Shown: positions 6,446 through 14,004, numbered from the stretch's first letter. The stretch: DNA of 23,467 nucleotides from CABYIR01 sp038103905 (GCA_038103905.1 JAYNZW010000015.1:1-23467), one strand, 5' to 3'. Notes: generated from the letters alone by a model not told the origin. Numbers and translations: made by a program.

Positions 6446-7213
6446 TTAATATTTAAACTGTTCGTTTAGGATACGATCTTCAAAAGAATGATCAGAGTCA
6501 TAGAGAAGAATTATTTTTGATGAAAGGTCTTGTTGTATAGAAATTGATTTAACATTTCTAACCTCTAAATTATCGGCAGAAGCACTAACAGGTCTCTTAT
6601 TATTTTCAAGAATTTCTAATTTTACAACTGATTTATTGTTTAGTATTGCACCTTTCCATCTTCTAGGTCGAAAAGCACTAATTGGAGTAAGGGCTAAGTC
6701 GTTTGACTCTATGGACAAGATTGGACCATGAGCAGAAAGATTATATGCTGTGCTTCCCGAGGGTGTTGCAAGAAGTATTCCATCACAAATTAATTCAGCA
6801 AGTCTAACTTGATCATCAATAGATACCTTTAATTTTGCCGCTTGATGAGTTTGCCTTAAAAGTGAAACTTCATTAATTGCTTTAGCAGAATAAAATTTAT
6901 CATCTTGATCATATGCCGTCATGATTAGTGGAGATAATTGTACTGATTGAGTTTTTTCTAATCGAGCCAATAAGTCGTTATTAGATACTGAATTCATCAA
7001 AAAGCCGATACTTCCATAATTTATTCCAAAGAATGGATTTTTTTTGTCCATGTAATCTTTTATGGCTTGAAGCATGAAACCATCACCACCTAACACAATA
7101 AAAATATCAGAGTTATTTGCATCAAAATCACCATATTTTGAAATTAACAACTTTTTTTGTTCTTGTGCTTCATCGCTGACTGAAGCAATAAAATGAGGTT
7201 TAGTAAATTTCAT
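6446..7213 (-). CDS. nadK: NAD kinase
   Basis: A 255-residue ATP-NAD kinase that phosphorylates NAD to NADP. The GGDG motif is at 42-45 (VLGGDGFMLQA, the form usual in Alphaproteobacteria), followed by NYGSIGFLMN (65-74), NE at 114-115 for NAD ribose contact, and DGILLATPSGSTAY (144-157). Length is standard for the short bacterial enzyme. It converges on tRNA-Leu and diverges from glpK across 78 bases. Because formate dehydrogenase nearby produces NADH, this enzyme is part of the same pyridine-nucleotide economy, but the positional link is probably incidental. Confidence 0.95.
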   Translation of the reverse strand: MKFTKPHFIASVSDEAQEQKKLLISKYGDFDANNSDIFIVLGGDGFMLQAIKDYMDKKNPFFGINYGSIGFLMNSVSNNDLLARLEKTQSVQLSPLIMTAYDQDDKFYSAKAINEVSLLRQTHQAAKLKVSIDDQVRLAELICDGILLATPSGSTAYNLSAHGPILSIESNDLALTPISAFRPRRWKGAILNNKSVVKLEILENNKRPVSASADNLEVRNVKSISIQQDLSSKIILLYDSDHSFEDRILNEQFKY

Positions 7214-7291
7214 GATTAAATATCTATAAAAAAATATTGTTTACCCTAAAATAGAATTGATTTGAAACAATAATTTCTAAATACAATAAAT

Positions 7292-8788
7292 ATGTCTAAA
7301 AATGGCTATATTTTATCTATTGATCAGGGCACAACCAGCTCAAGGGCCGCATTGATCTCAGAGGAAGGAAATATTGTCTCTCAAAAAAATATAGAATTTA
7401 AACAGCATTTTCCAAATAATGGATGGGTCGAACATGACCCTCGTGATATTCTCTCATCAACTATTGATTGTATAAAACATATAATTCAGGAGAGCAATAT
7501 CAGCCCAGAAGATATCATAACTGCCGGTATTACTAATCAAAGGGAAACAGTTGTTGCATGGGATAAAATCTCAGGTGAACCAGTATATAATGCGATAGTT
7601 TGGCAAGACCGAAGAACAGAAGAAATATGTAAGCCCCTTAGAGAAAAAAGTATTGAAGACTTAATCCAAACAAAAACTGGCCTGCTAATAGATCCATATT
7701 TTTCCGCTTCAAAAATTAAATGGATTTTAGAAAATGTTGATAGAGCAAAAAGTTTGATGGTGAATAATAATTTGCTCGTTGGAACCATTGATTCATGGCT
7801 TATTTGGAATTTATCAAATAAACAAAATCATTTTACGGATGTAACAAATGCATCAAGAACTATGATCTACAACATAATTGATGACTGTTGGGATAAAGAG
7901 TTATTAAGACTATTCAATATTCCTCGGCAAATTCTTCCAGAAGTCAAAAATTCAATGGATAATTTTGGAGAAATTAGTAAAGACTTTTTTGGCTCTGAAA
8001 TTCCTATCTCTGGTGTAGCTGGAGACCAACAAGCCGCTGCATTTGGACAGCTGTGTACCAAGAAAGGCATGATTAAGTCTACTTATGGAACAGGGTGTTT
8101 TATGCTAATGAATACTGGCGATAAAGTTTACAAATCTCAACATAAACTTTTATCTACAACTGCCTTTCAAACAAGTGCTAATAAAATGTATGCGTTGGAA
8201 GGAAGTATATTTAATGCTGGTACAACGGTTCAGTGGATGAGAGACGAACTTTCTTTTTTTGAAAAAGCAGGTGAGATTGAGTCATTAGCCTCTGAAGCAA
8301 AAAATGATATTATTTTTGTACCTGCATTTACTGGGCTTGGAGCTCCATATTGGAGATCTGATATACGAGGATCTATTCATGGAATAACCAGGGATACATC
8401 GAAAAGTGATCTTGCAATGGCAGCATTAAAATCGGTTTGCTTTCAATCTAAAGATTTATACCTGAGTTTACAAAAAGACATGAAAAGTGATGATCAAAAT
8501 TCTGTAATACGTGTGGATGGAGGTATGTCGCAAAATAATTTGATGATGCAATATCTCGCAGATTTATTACAGGTAAATGTTGAAAGACCAATTATTCAAG
8601 AAACAACTATAATGGGAGCAGCATATCTTGCTGGATTACAGCACGGTATATATAAAAGTATTGATGATCTTAAAGAATTATGGAAAACTGATTTTGTTTT
8701 TGAACCTTCAAATAAAGTGGATAAAGTAAATAAAGTAAATGATGATTATGATCATTGGAAAGAAATAATAATGAAAGAAATAGGCTAA
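7292..8788 (+). CDS. glpK: Glycerol kinase
   Basis: A 498-residue FGGY-family kinase converting glycerol to sn-glycerol 3-phosphate. IDQGTTSSRA (10-19) is the phosphate-1 loop. TNQRETVVAWD (91-101) and WQDRRTEE follow, and the catalytic aspartate is D255 in GVAGDQQAAAFGQLC. STYGTGCFML and the C-terminal DGGMSQNNLMMQ with GAAYLAG complete the ATP-binding half. Glycerol-specific sequence and full length make confusion with other FGGY kinases unlikely. The C-terminus has a short KVDKVNKVN repeat. No Shine-Dalgarno precedes the ATG. A TACAAT at 7282-7287 ends four bases before it, so a leaderless start is possible. It runs into a class II aldolase gene two bases later; glpF and glpD are not in the window. 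Confidence 0.95.
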   Translation: MSKNGYILSIDQGTTSSRAALISEEGNIVSQKNIEFKQHFPNNGWVEHDPRDILSSTIDCIKHIIQESNISPEDIITAGITNQRETVVAWDKISGEPVYNAIVWQDRRTEEICKPLREKSIEDLIQTKTGLLIDPYFSASKIKWILENVDRAKSLMVNNNLLVGTIDSWLIWNLSNKQNHFTDVTNASRTMIYNIIDDCWDKELLRLFNIPRQILPEVKNSMDNFGEISKDFFGSEIPISGVAGDQQAAAFGQLCTKKGMIKSTYGTGCFMLMNTGDKVYKSQHKLLSTTAFQTSANKMYALEGSIFNAGTTVQWMRDELSFFEKAGEIESLASEAKNDIIFVPAFTGLGAPYWRSDIRGSIHGITRDTSKSDLAMAALKSVCFQSKDLYLSLQKDMKSDDQNSVIRVDGGMSQNNLMMQYLADLLQVNVERPIIQETTIMGAAYLAGLQHGIYKSIDDLKELWKTDFVFEPSNKVDKVNKVNDDYDHWKEIIMKEIG

Positions 8789-8790
8789 TT

Positions 8791-9540
8791 ATGGTTGATG
8801 TAAAAGCTACTGTATCAAAAGAAGAATGGGAAACGAGATTAGATCTTGCTGCATTTTATAGGACAGTTCCTTATTTTGGGTGGGATGACCTAATTTTTAC
8901 TCATATTTCAGCAAAAGTACCGGGTACAGAAGATCACTTTCTGATAAATCCTTACGGTTTTTTATTTGAAGAGATTACTGCGTCAAACTTAGTAAAAGTT
9001 GATTTAAAGGGAAAGATAATTAGTGAAACTAATAATTTTATTAATCCCGCGGGATTTACGATTCATAGCGCAATTCATGAAGCGCGCGAAGATGCTCACT
9101 GTATTGTTCATTTGCATTCAAATGATGGTGTTGCAGTAGCTTCTTTAAAAGATGGTTTGCTGCCTTTATCTCAAACTGGAATGCTTGTCAGAAGTCAAAT
9201 TGCTTATCATGATTATGAAGGCGTAGCTTTATTTGAAGATGAAAAAGAGAGGTTAGTCAAAGATCTTGGTGACAGTAAGCTAATGATTCTTAGAAATCAT
9301 GGAACTTTGGCTATGGGTAATAATGTAGCTGAAGCTTTTACAAATATATATTTCCTAGAAAAAGCCTGCACATATCAGGTTCGAGCAATGGCGGGTAAAT
9401 TAGATTTAAACGATCCTTCTAATGAAGCTATCGAAACAACTCGTCAACAAGGTGAGGGGTCAACTGGAATGGCTGCGGCACTTGTATGGCCAGCCGTGAG
9501 ACGAAAAATGGAGCGCCTTGATCCTTCTTTTATGAGTTAA
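8791..9540 (+). CDS. Class II aldolase/adducin family protein
   Basis: A 249-residue protein of the class II aldolase and adducin-head family. I use the ATG at 8791, two bases after the glpK stop, rather than an upstream TTG at 8755 inside glpK, because family similarity begins at EEWETRLDLAAFYR. Zinc ligands are visible at H107 and H109 (VHLHSNDG) and H170 (RNHGTLAMG). The catalytic Glu of fuculose-phosphate aldolase (E73, in EWRFH) appears replaced by glycine in PAGFTIH, as in many adducin-like bacterial members, so aldolase activity is uncertain. Tight coupling to glpK suggests work on a three-carbon phosphate or related sugar. A hairpin follows the stop, then formate dehydrogenase with its own leader. 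Confidence 0.88.
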   Translation: MVDVKATVSKEEWETRLDLAAFYRTVPYFGWDDLIFTHISAKVPGTEDHFLINPYGFLFEEITASNLVKVDLKGKIISETNNFINPAGFTIHSAIHEAREDAHCIVHLHSNDGVAVASLKDGLLPLSQTGMLVRSQIAYHDYEGVALFEDEKERLVKDLGDSKLMILRNHGTLAMGNNVAEAFTNIYFLEKACTYQVRAMAGKLDLNDPSNEAIETTRQQGEGSTGMAAALVWPAVRRKMERLDPSFMS

Positions 9541-9558
9541 TTCTGATTGCTATATAGG

Positions 9559-9592
9559 TAATAAATGTATAGTTTCTATACGTTATTATTTT
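9559..9592 (+). terminator. Probable terminator of the glpK-aldolase operon
   Basis: TAATAA and GTATAG form two stacked six-pair helices with CTATAC and TTATTA, separated by a small internal bulge, with a TTT loop and TTTT after the stem. It starts 18 bases past the aldolase stop. The stem is AT-rich and so weaker than the rhodopsin terminator, but its position and T-run fit an intrinsic terminator. Confidence 0.55.
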
Positions 9593-9615
9593 ATTCATGA
9601 TCAATATTTTAAATT

Positions 9616-9623
9616 AAGGGGAG
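9616..9623 (+). promoter_or_regulatory. Strong ribosome binding site of formate dehydrogenase
   Basis: AAGGGGAG lies seven bases before the ATG at 9631. The preceding bases make AAATTAAGGGGAG (9611-9623), identical to the proteorhodopsin leader at 4581-4593. Confidence 0.7.
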
Positions 9624-9630
9624 ATAAAGA

Positions 9631-10830
9631 ATGAAAATATTATGTATATTATATGATGATCCTAAGGGCGGCATGCCGTCATCATATGCAAGAGATGATT
9701 TGCCAAAAATCGAGAAGTATCCTGATGGAATGACCTTGCCAACTCCAAAGTCAATTGATTTTAATCCAGGTGAACTTTTAGGCTGTGTATCAGGTGAATT
9801 AGGTTTAAGAAAGTTTTTGGAAGACGCTGGACATACTCTAGTAGTAACTTCTGATAAAGACGGCGATGGATGTACTGCGGACAAAGAGCTTGTAGATGCA
9901 GATATTGTTATTTCTCAACCTTTCTTTCCTTATTATCTTACAAGAGAAAAAATGGAAACTGCGCCTAATCTAAAAATGGCAATTACAGCAGGTATTGGAT
10001 CTGACCATGTTGACTTACAGGCAGCAATGGATCGTAAAGTAGATGTTGTTGAAGTAACTTTCTGTAACTCAAGATCAGTTGCTGAACATATTGTCATGAT
10101 GATTTTATCTTTAGTAAGAGATTATCATAACCAATATAAAATTATTAAAGATGGTGGATGGAATATTGCTGACGCTGTTCATAGATCATATGATCTTGAA
10201 GGTATGCATGTTGGAACTGTTGCCGCTGGACGAATAGGTTTAGATGCTTTAAGAAAATTAAAACATTTTGATGTACACATGCATTATTTTGATAGACACA
10301 GATTGCCAGAGGAGGTTGAAAAAGAACTTAACTTAACGTTCCATGACTCAGTTGAGTCTATGGTGAAAGTTTGTGATGTTGTAACGATCAATTGTCCACT
10401 TCACCCTGAGACAGAGCATATGTTTAACGATGAACTTATTGGAAAGATGAAGCGTGGAGCGTATATTGTTAACACAGCTAGAGGTAAAATCTGTGATAAA
10501 GATGCAATTGCACGAGCTTTAGAGTCTGGTCAATTAAGTGGATATGCTGGAGATGTTTGGTTTCCTCAGCCTGCTCCAAATGATCATGTATGGAGATCAA
10601 TGCCTAACCATGGAATGACTCCTCATACTTCTGGTACTTCACTTTCGGCTCAAGCAAGATATGCGGCCGGTGTTCGAGAAATACTCGAATGTTTCTTTGA
10701 TGGGTCTCCAATTAGAGATCCATATCTAATTGTTCAGAATGGAGAATTAGCAGGAATGGGTGCACACTCATACAGTAAAGGTACAGCAACTGGCGGCTCA
10801 GAAGAGGCTGCAAAATATAAAAAACAGTAA
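9631..10830 (+). CDS. fdh: NAD-dependent formate dehydrogenase
   Basis: A 399-residue metal-free D-2-hydroxyacid-dehydrogenase-fold enzyme oxidising formate to CO2 with NAD. It aligns without gaps, by eye, to the Pseudomonas sp. 101 enzyme from residue 120 on, so the known residues fall at the same numbers: I122, N146 (TFCNS), R284 (NTARGK), Q313 (FPQPAP) and H332 (TPHTSG), which bind formate and drive hydride transfer. GTVAAGRIG (195-203) is the nucleotide loop. D221 after the second strand favours NAD over NADP. The C-terminal GAHSYSKGTATGGSEEAAKY is typical. The gene stands alone with a strong ribosome binding site and a hairpin on each side, suggesting high independent expression. The likely role is NADH supply from formate in the cytoplasm. 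Confidence 0.97.
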   Translation: MKILCILYDDPKGGMPSSYARDDLPKIEKYPDGMTLPTPKSIDFNPGELLGCVSGELGLRKFLEDAGHTLVVTSDKDGDGCTADKELVDADIVISQPFFPYYLTREKMETAPNLKMAITAGIGSDHVDLQAAMDRKVDVVEVTFCNSRSVAEHIVMMILSLVRDYHNQYKIIKDGGWNIADAVHRSYDLEGMHVGTVAAGRIGLDALRKLKHFDVHMHYFDRHRLPEEVEKELNLTFHDSVESMVKVCDVVTINCPLHPETEHMFNDELIGKMKRGAYIVNTARGKICDKDAIARALESGQLSGYAGDVWFPQPAPNDHVWRSMPNHGMTPHTSGTSLSAQARYAAGVREILECFFDGSPIRDPYLIVQNGELAGMGAHSYSKGTATGGSEEAAKYKKQ

Positions 10831-10845
10831 TTTTTTTAAATTTGC

Positions 10846-10873
10846 TATAGGACGGATGAAAATCCGTCCTATA
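10846..10873 (+). terminator. 12-bp perfect hairpin after formate dehydrogenase
   Basis: TATAGGACGGAT and ATCCGTCCTATA pair perfectly around a GAAA (GNRA) tetraloop, 15 bases past the formate dehydrogenase stop. No T-run follows, so it is not a textbook intrinsic terminator on this strand. It may stabilise the 3' end of the transcript, or act as a terminator on the other strand, where the sequence after the stem is more A/T-rich. It ends four bases before the next ATG and overlaps that gene's putative -10. Confidence 0.6.
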
Positions 10874-10877
10874 TAAT
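10872..10877 (+). promoter_or_regulatory. Perfect -10 at the start of the hydroxylase gene
   Basis: TATAAT directly abuts the ATG at 10878 and ends six bases before the in-frame ATG at 10884. The predicted transcription start therefore coincides with the second ATG, giving a leaderless message. The first two bases are also the end of the hairpin. No -35 match is evident. Confidence 0.4.
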
Positions 10878-11504
10878 ATGAATATGTTAAGTGTATTCAG
10901 AAATTATTTTTCTCATTCTACAATCTTAGGATTTATAATAATGGCAATATTTAGTCTTTATTATATCTTGGTGAATGGTTTACTTTTAAACCATCTAGTA
11001 TGGTTTTTCATACCAATTGCTCTTGCACCATTCTATGAATGGTATGTACACAAATATCAACTTCATGCTGAATTGACAAAAAAAGAAGGTTGGTATCGAA
11101 GATATCAAATTGTTCTTCATCATGGTCATCACAGAGACCCTGACAATATCAAGCTTCAGTTTGCACCATGGAGGTATTTAATCTATGCCTACGGGCAAGT
11201 TTATTTACTATACGCTCTTATCTTCTGGGATTTTTCCTCTGCTATGGTCCCATTCACAGGTCATTTACTTTATCATTTGTGGTATGAGTGGATACATTTA
11301 GCTCATCATTCAAAAGAATATAAACCTTTATTCAGCATCGGCAAAAAATTGAGAGACGCTCATATGAGCCATCATTTTCATAACGAAAATTATAATTGGG
11401 GAATTACAAATATGATCGGTGATTATTTTTTTGGATCTCTTAAAGATAATAAATCAATTAAAAAAAGCCCTAATACAAAAACAATATCTGGTTATTACGA
11501 TTAG
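10878..11504 (+). CDS. Fatty acid hydroxylase superfamily membrane di-iron protein
   Basis: A 208-residue integral membrane protein with the histidine clusters of the sterol desaturase / fatty acid hydroxylase / carotene hydroxylase superfamily, which bind two irons. The clusters are HKYQLH (58-63), HHGHH (81-85), HLAHH (140-144) and HMSHH (162-166). Hydrophobic helices lie at about 17-52 and 99-138. The start is uncertain. The ATG at 10878 abuts a -10-like TATAAT, and the ATG at 10884 fits a leaderless message. The ATG at 10941 (Met22) has the only Shine-Dalgarno-like sequence (TAGGA, nine bases upstream) but would cut into the first helix. The likely reaction is O2-dependent hydroxylation of a lipid or carotenoid; the substrate cannot be read from sequence. 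It converges on tRNA-Thr, 13 bases away. Confidence 0.85.
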   Translation: MNMLSVFRNYFSHSTILGFIIMAIFSLYYILVNGLLLNHLVWFFIPIALAPFYEWYVHKYQLHAELTKKEGWYRRYQIVLHHGHHRDPDNIKLQFAPWRYLIYAYGQVYLLYALIFWDFSSAMVPFTGHLLYHLWYEWIHLAHHSKEYKPLFSIGKKLRDAHMSHHFHNENYNWGITNMIGDYFFGSLKDNKSIKKSPNTKTISGYYD

Positions 11505-11517
11505 TTTATAAAATTAG

Positions 11518-11593
11518 TGGTGCCCCTAAACGGACTTGAACCGCTAACCTATTGATTACAAATCAATTGCTCTACCAATTGAGCTATAGGGGC
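11518..11593 (-). tRNA. tRNA-Thr (anticodon UGU)
   Basis: On the minus strand the acceptor stem GCCCCTA pairs with TAGGGGC, followed by discriminator A and encoded CCA. The anticodon arm TTGAT-TTGTAAA-ATCAA presents TGT, reading ACA. The T arm has GGTTCAAGTCC. It is 76 bases including CCA. A good promoter lies just upstream. Confidence 0.97.
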
Positions 11594-11606
11594 AAAGAGA
11601 CATATG

Positions 11607-11635
11607 TTTATAATTTAGCAAAGATGTACAGTCAA
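11607..11635 (-). promoter_or_regulatory. Sigma-70-like promoter of tRNA-Thr
   Basis: On the minus strand TTGACT (11635-11630) and TATAAA (11612-11607) are separated by exactly 17 bases. The -10 ends 13 bases before the mature tRNA 5' end, which leaves a short 5' leader for RNase P. This is the best two-box promoter in the window. Confidence 0.65.
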
Positions 11636-11674
11636 TTTAAAAGCTTAAAATATGATAAACATTAATTAAGTAAA

Positions 11675-11680
11675 TTGACA
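11675..11680 (+). promoter_or_regulatory. Possible -35 box of trpB2
   Basis: A consensus TTGACA lies in the 140-base gap between tRNA-Thr and trpB2. The hexamer 17 bases further (TGTGAT, 11698-11703) is a poor -10, so this is only a candidate. The gene has a good ribosome binding site, AGAGGA at 11718-11723, 10 bases before its ATG. Confidence 0.3.
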
Positions 11681-11733
11681 GTTCAGAAAATTTATAGTGT
11701 GATTACTGAAATATTTAAGAGGAAAATAATTAG

Positions 11734-13098
11734 ATGACAGATTCAATTAAATACGTATTAGAAGAAAGTAAGGCACCTAAGTTTTGGTATAATATCAATG
11801 CTGATCTTCCAACTCCTCCTCCCCCTCCTCTTCATCCAGGAACTAAGCAGCCAGCAGGACCAGAAGATTTTGCTCCTTTATTTCCAATGGGACTTATAAT
11901 GCAAGAAGTTTCGACAGAAAGAGAAATTGAAATTCCTGAGCCCGTTAGAGAGATATACAAACAATGGAGACCATCACCTTTATATCGTGCTAGAAGATTA
12001 GAGAGACACTTGGATACGCCAGCAAAAATATATTTTAAGTATGAGGGTGTTAGTCCCACGGGAAGTCATAAACCCAATACAGCAGTTGCTCAGGCATTTT
12101 ACAATAAAGAAGAAGGTGTAAAAAAAATATATACCGAAACTGGGGCAGGACAATGGGGTAGTTCACTAGCATTTGCAGGTCAAATGTTTGGAATTGATAT
12201 TGAAGTATTCATGGTGAAAGTAAGTTTTGATCAAAAGCCTTATCGAAAATTTATGATGCAGTCATTTGGAGCTAAATGTAATTCGAGTCCATCTAATTTA
12301 ACAGATTTTGGCAAAAAACTATTAGATGAAGATCCAAATAACCCTGGTAGCTTGGGTATTGCAATTTCAGAAGCAGTTGAGTCAACAGTGAAAAGTAATG
12401 GTGAGGCAAAATATTCTCTTGGAAGTGTTTTAGGTCATGTACTTTTACATCAAACTATTAACGGGAATGAAGCAATTCTTCAGATGGAACAAGCTGGAGA
12501 TTATCCCGACATCATAGTTGGGTGTACAGGAGGAGGAAGTAATCTTTCAGGTTTATTATTTCCATTTCTAGGTGAACAATTAAGAGGAGGAAAAAAGATA
12601 GATGTAATTGCTTGCGAACCTCTTTCTTGCCCCTCATTCACTAAAGGAAAATATGCATATGATTTTGGAGACATGGCAATGATGACACCTCTCGTTAAAA
12701 TGCACACATTAGGTTCAAGTTTTTTACCTCCTGCAAATCATTCTGGAGGACTTAGATATCACGGAATGTCGTATCATCTTAGTCATCTTTTGGACTTAGG
12801 CTTGATAAGAGCAAAAGCATATGGACAAAAAGAATGTTTTGAAGCCGGTATTGCATTTGCAAAACAGGAAGGAATAATTCCAGCACCTGAGGGCAATCAT
12901 GCTGTAAAAGGTGCTATCGATGCTGCTCTGGAATGTAAAAAAAATGGTGAATCCAAAACTATTTTATTTAACTTGTGTGGTCATGGTCATTTTGATATGT
13001 CGGCATATGATGATTATTTTAGTGGCAACTTAGCTGAAGATAAATTCGATAAAAATCATGTAGATGATGCTATATCAAAATTACCTGAGGTGAGTTAG
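11734..13098 (+). CDS. trpB2: Tryptophan synthase beta-like protein TrpB2
   Basis: A 454-residue PLP enzyme of the TrpB2 subgroup, longer than canonical TrpB and usually not paired with TrpA. It condenses indole with serine (or phosphoserine in some archaeal forms). The PLP lysine is K113 in TGSHKPNTA, with the catalytic Glu at 104 (FKYEGVSP) just before it. TETGAGQWG (134-142) and the cofactor phosphate loop CTGGGSN (264-270) follow, then EGNHAVKGA and a C-terminal NLCGHGHFD. The N-terminal extension with the proline run PTPPPPPLHPG (27-36) is typical of TrpB2. No trpA is adjacent. A good ribosome binding site precedes the ATG. The 3' end overlaps the convergent rlmB by four bases. Indole salvage is the usual proposal for stand-alone copies. 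Confidence 0.92.
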   Translation: MTDSIKYVLEESKAPKFWYNINADLPTPPPPPLHPGTKQPAGPEDFAPLFPMGLIMQEVSTEREIEIPEPVREIYKQWRPSPLYRARRLERHLDTPAKIYFKYEGVSPTGSHKPNTAVAQAFYNKEEGVKKIYTETGAGQWGSSLAFAGQMFGIDIEVFMVKVSFDQKPYRKFMMQSFGAKCNSSPSNLTDFGKKLLDEDPNNPGSLGIAISEAVESTVKSNGEAKYSLGSVLGHVLLHQTINGNEAILQMEQAGDYPDIIVGCTGGGSNLSGLLFPFLGEQLRGGKKIDVIACEPLSCPSFTKGKYAYDFGDMAMMTPLVKMHTLGSSFLPPANHSGGLRYHGMSYHLSHLLDLGLIRAKAYGQKECFEAGIAFAKQEGIIPAPEGNHAVKGAIDAALECKKNGESKTILFNLCGHGHFDMSAYDDYFSGNLAEDKFDKNHVDDAISKLPEVS

Positions 13099-13862
13099 TT
13101 ATTATTATTTAAATAAAAAAAAAGTACCGCTGCTGAGTTAGATACATTTAAACTTTCTAGATTATTGCTAATTTTAATTTTAACTGTCTCATCACATAAG
13201 CTTTTAGTTAGATGTCTCATTCCATCAGATTCAGAGCCAAAAATAAATACCGATTTTTTTGCAAATTCTATTTCAGTAATTTTTTTATTTGAACTTCCAT
13301 CTAATCCATAAACCCAATAACCACTTTCTTTTAGTGTCCTTAATGCGGAAGACAAATTTGAAACCGAAGTAAAAGGAACTTTATCAACACCTCCACATGC
13401 AGTTTTTGACATAAAATTGTTTTCATGAACAGATTGTGTTTCAGTAAGTATTATTCCATCTATGTTAAACCCAAGAGCAGATCTAAAAATTGCTCCAACA
13501 TTTTGAGAATCTTCAAGTTGATCTAAAATGATTATATTTGATTTATCAGAATTTAAACTCTCTAAGAATTCTTCAATACCTAATTTTTTATTTTTTTCTA
13601 CTTTTAGACAAATTCCTTGATGAGTAAATCCTTTACCTAAGATATGCTCGATTTCATTTCGCTGACAAATGGTAACTTTTAGGCCTTTTGGTATAGATGT
13701 ATTTTTATCTGATTTGATACGTTTATGGACTTCATTGGTAATTAATAGTTCTTTCTTGACCCTAGATTCATTAGATAAAGCGGCGGCAACAGCATGATAT
13801 CCATACATCCAGTATTCATTATTATGGCTCTTTTTCGCGGATTTTTTATTATTATGTCTCAT
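13095..13862 (-). CDS. rlmB: TrmH/SpoU family 23S rRNA (guanosine-2'-O)-methyltransferase, RlmB-like
   Basis: A 255-residue SPOUT methyltransferase. An N-terminal substrate-binding domain (YGYHAVAAAL, HQGICLKV) leads to the catalytic trefoil knot. Its three motifs are ILDQLEDSQNVGAIFRSALG (112-131, with Arg127 as catalytic residue), FIFGSESDGM (206-215) and ISNNLESLNVSNSAAV (231-246), which bind S-adenosylmethionine as a dimer. In E. coli the enzyme 2'-O-methylates G2251 in the peptidyl-transferase P loop. Position diverging from tRNA-Tyr/tRNA-Gly/tuf is the usual alphaproteobacterial location and supports RlmB over a tRNA-specific relative. The N-terminus is lysine- and asparagine-rich. A 182-base gap separates it from tRNA-Tyr. 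Confidence 0.9.
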   Translation of the reverse strand: MRHNNKKSAKKSHNNEYWMYGYHAVAAALSNESRVKKELLITNEVHKRIKSDKNTSIPKGLKVTICQRNEIEHILGKGFTHQGICLKVEKNKKLGIEEFLESLNSDKSNIIILDQLEDSQNVGAIFRSALGFNIDGIILTETQSVHENNFMSKTACGGVDKVPFTSVSNLSSALRTLKESGYWVYGLDGSSNKKITEIEFAKKSVFIFGSESDGMRHLTKSLCDETVKIKISNNLESLNVSNSAAVLFFYLNNNN

Positions 13863-14004
13863 GTAAAAAGCATATTATTTGGATATTAAATAGTTTCACC
13901 ATAAATATTATTATTTATTGATTAACCAACAATTTTTCCATATAAGACAACGCTTAAGGCTCATTAATTAGAGATATTTAATGATACTTATCTTGGGATA
14001 TTTT

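Noticed and set aside
6238..6456. Plus-strand open frame of 72 codons over the end of the hydrolase
   Set aside because: It reads through the complete tRNA-Leu gene and has no family resemblance.
8716..8741. Tandem repeat at the glpK 3' end (GATAAAGTAAATAAAGTAAA)
   Set aside because: Only two to three imperfect short copies that stay in frame; low-complexity coding tail rather than a functional repeat.
8755..8790. Longer TTG start for the class II aldolase gene
   Set aside because: The extra residues lie inside glpK and are not family-like; the ATG at 8791 starts where similarity begins.
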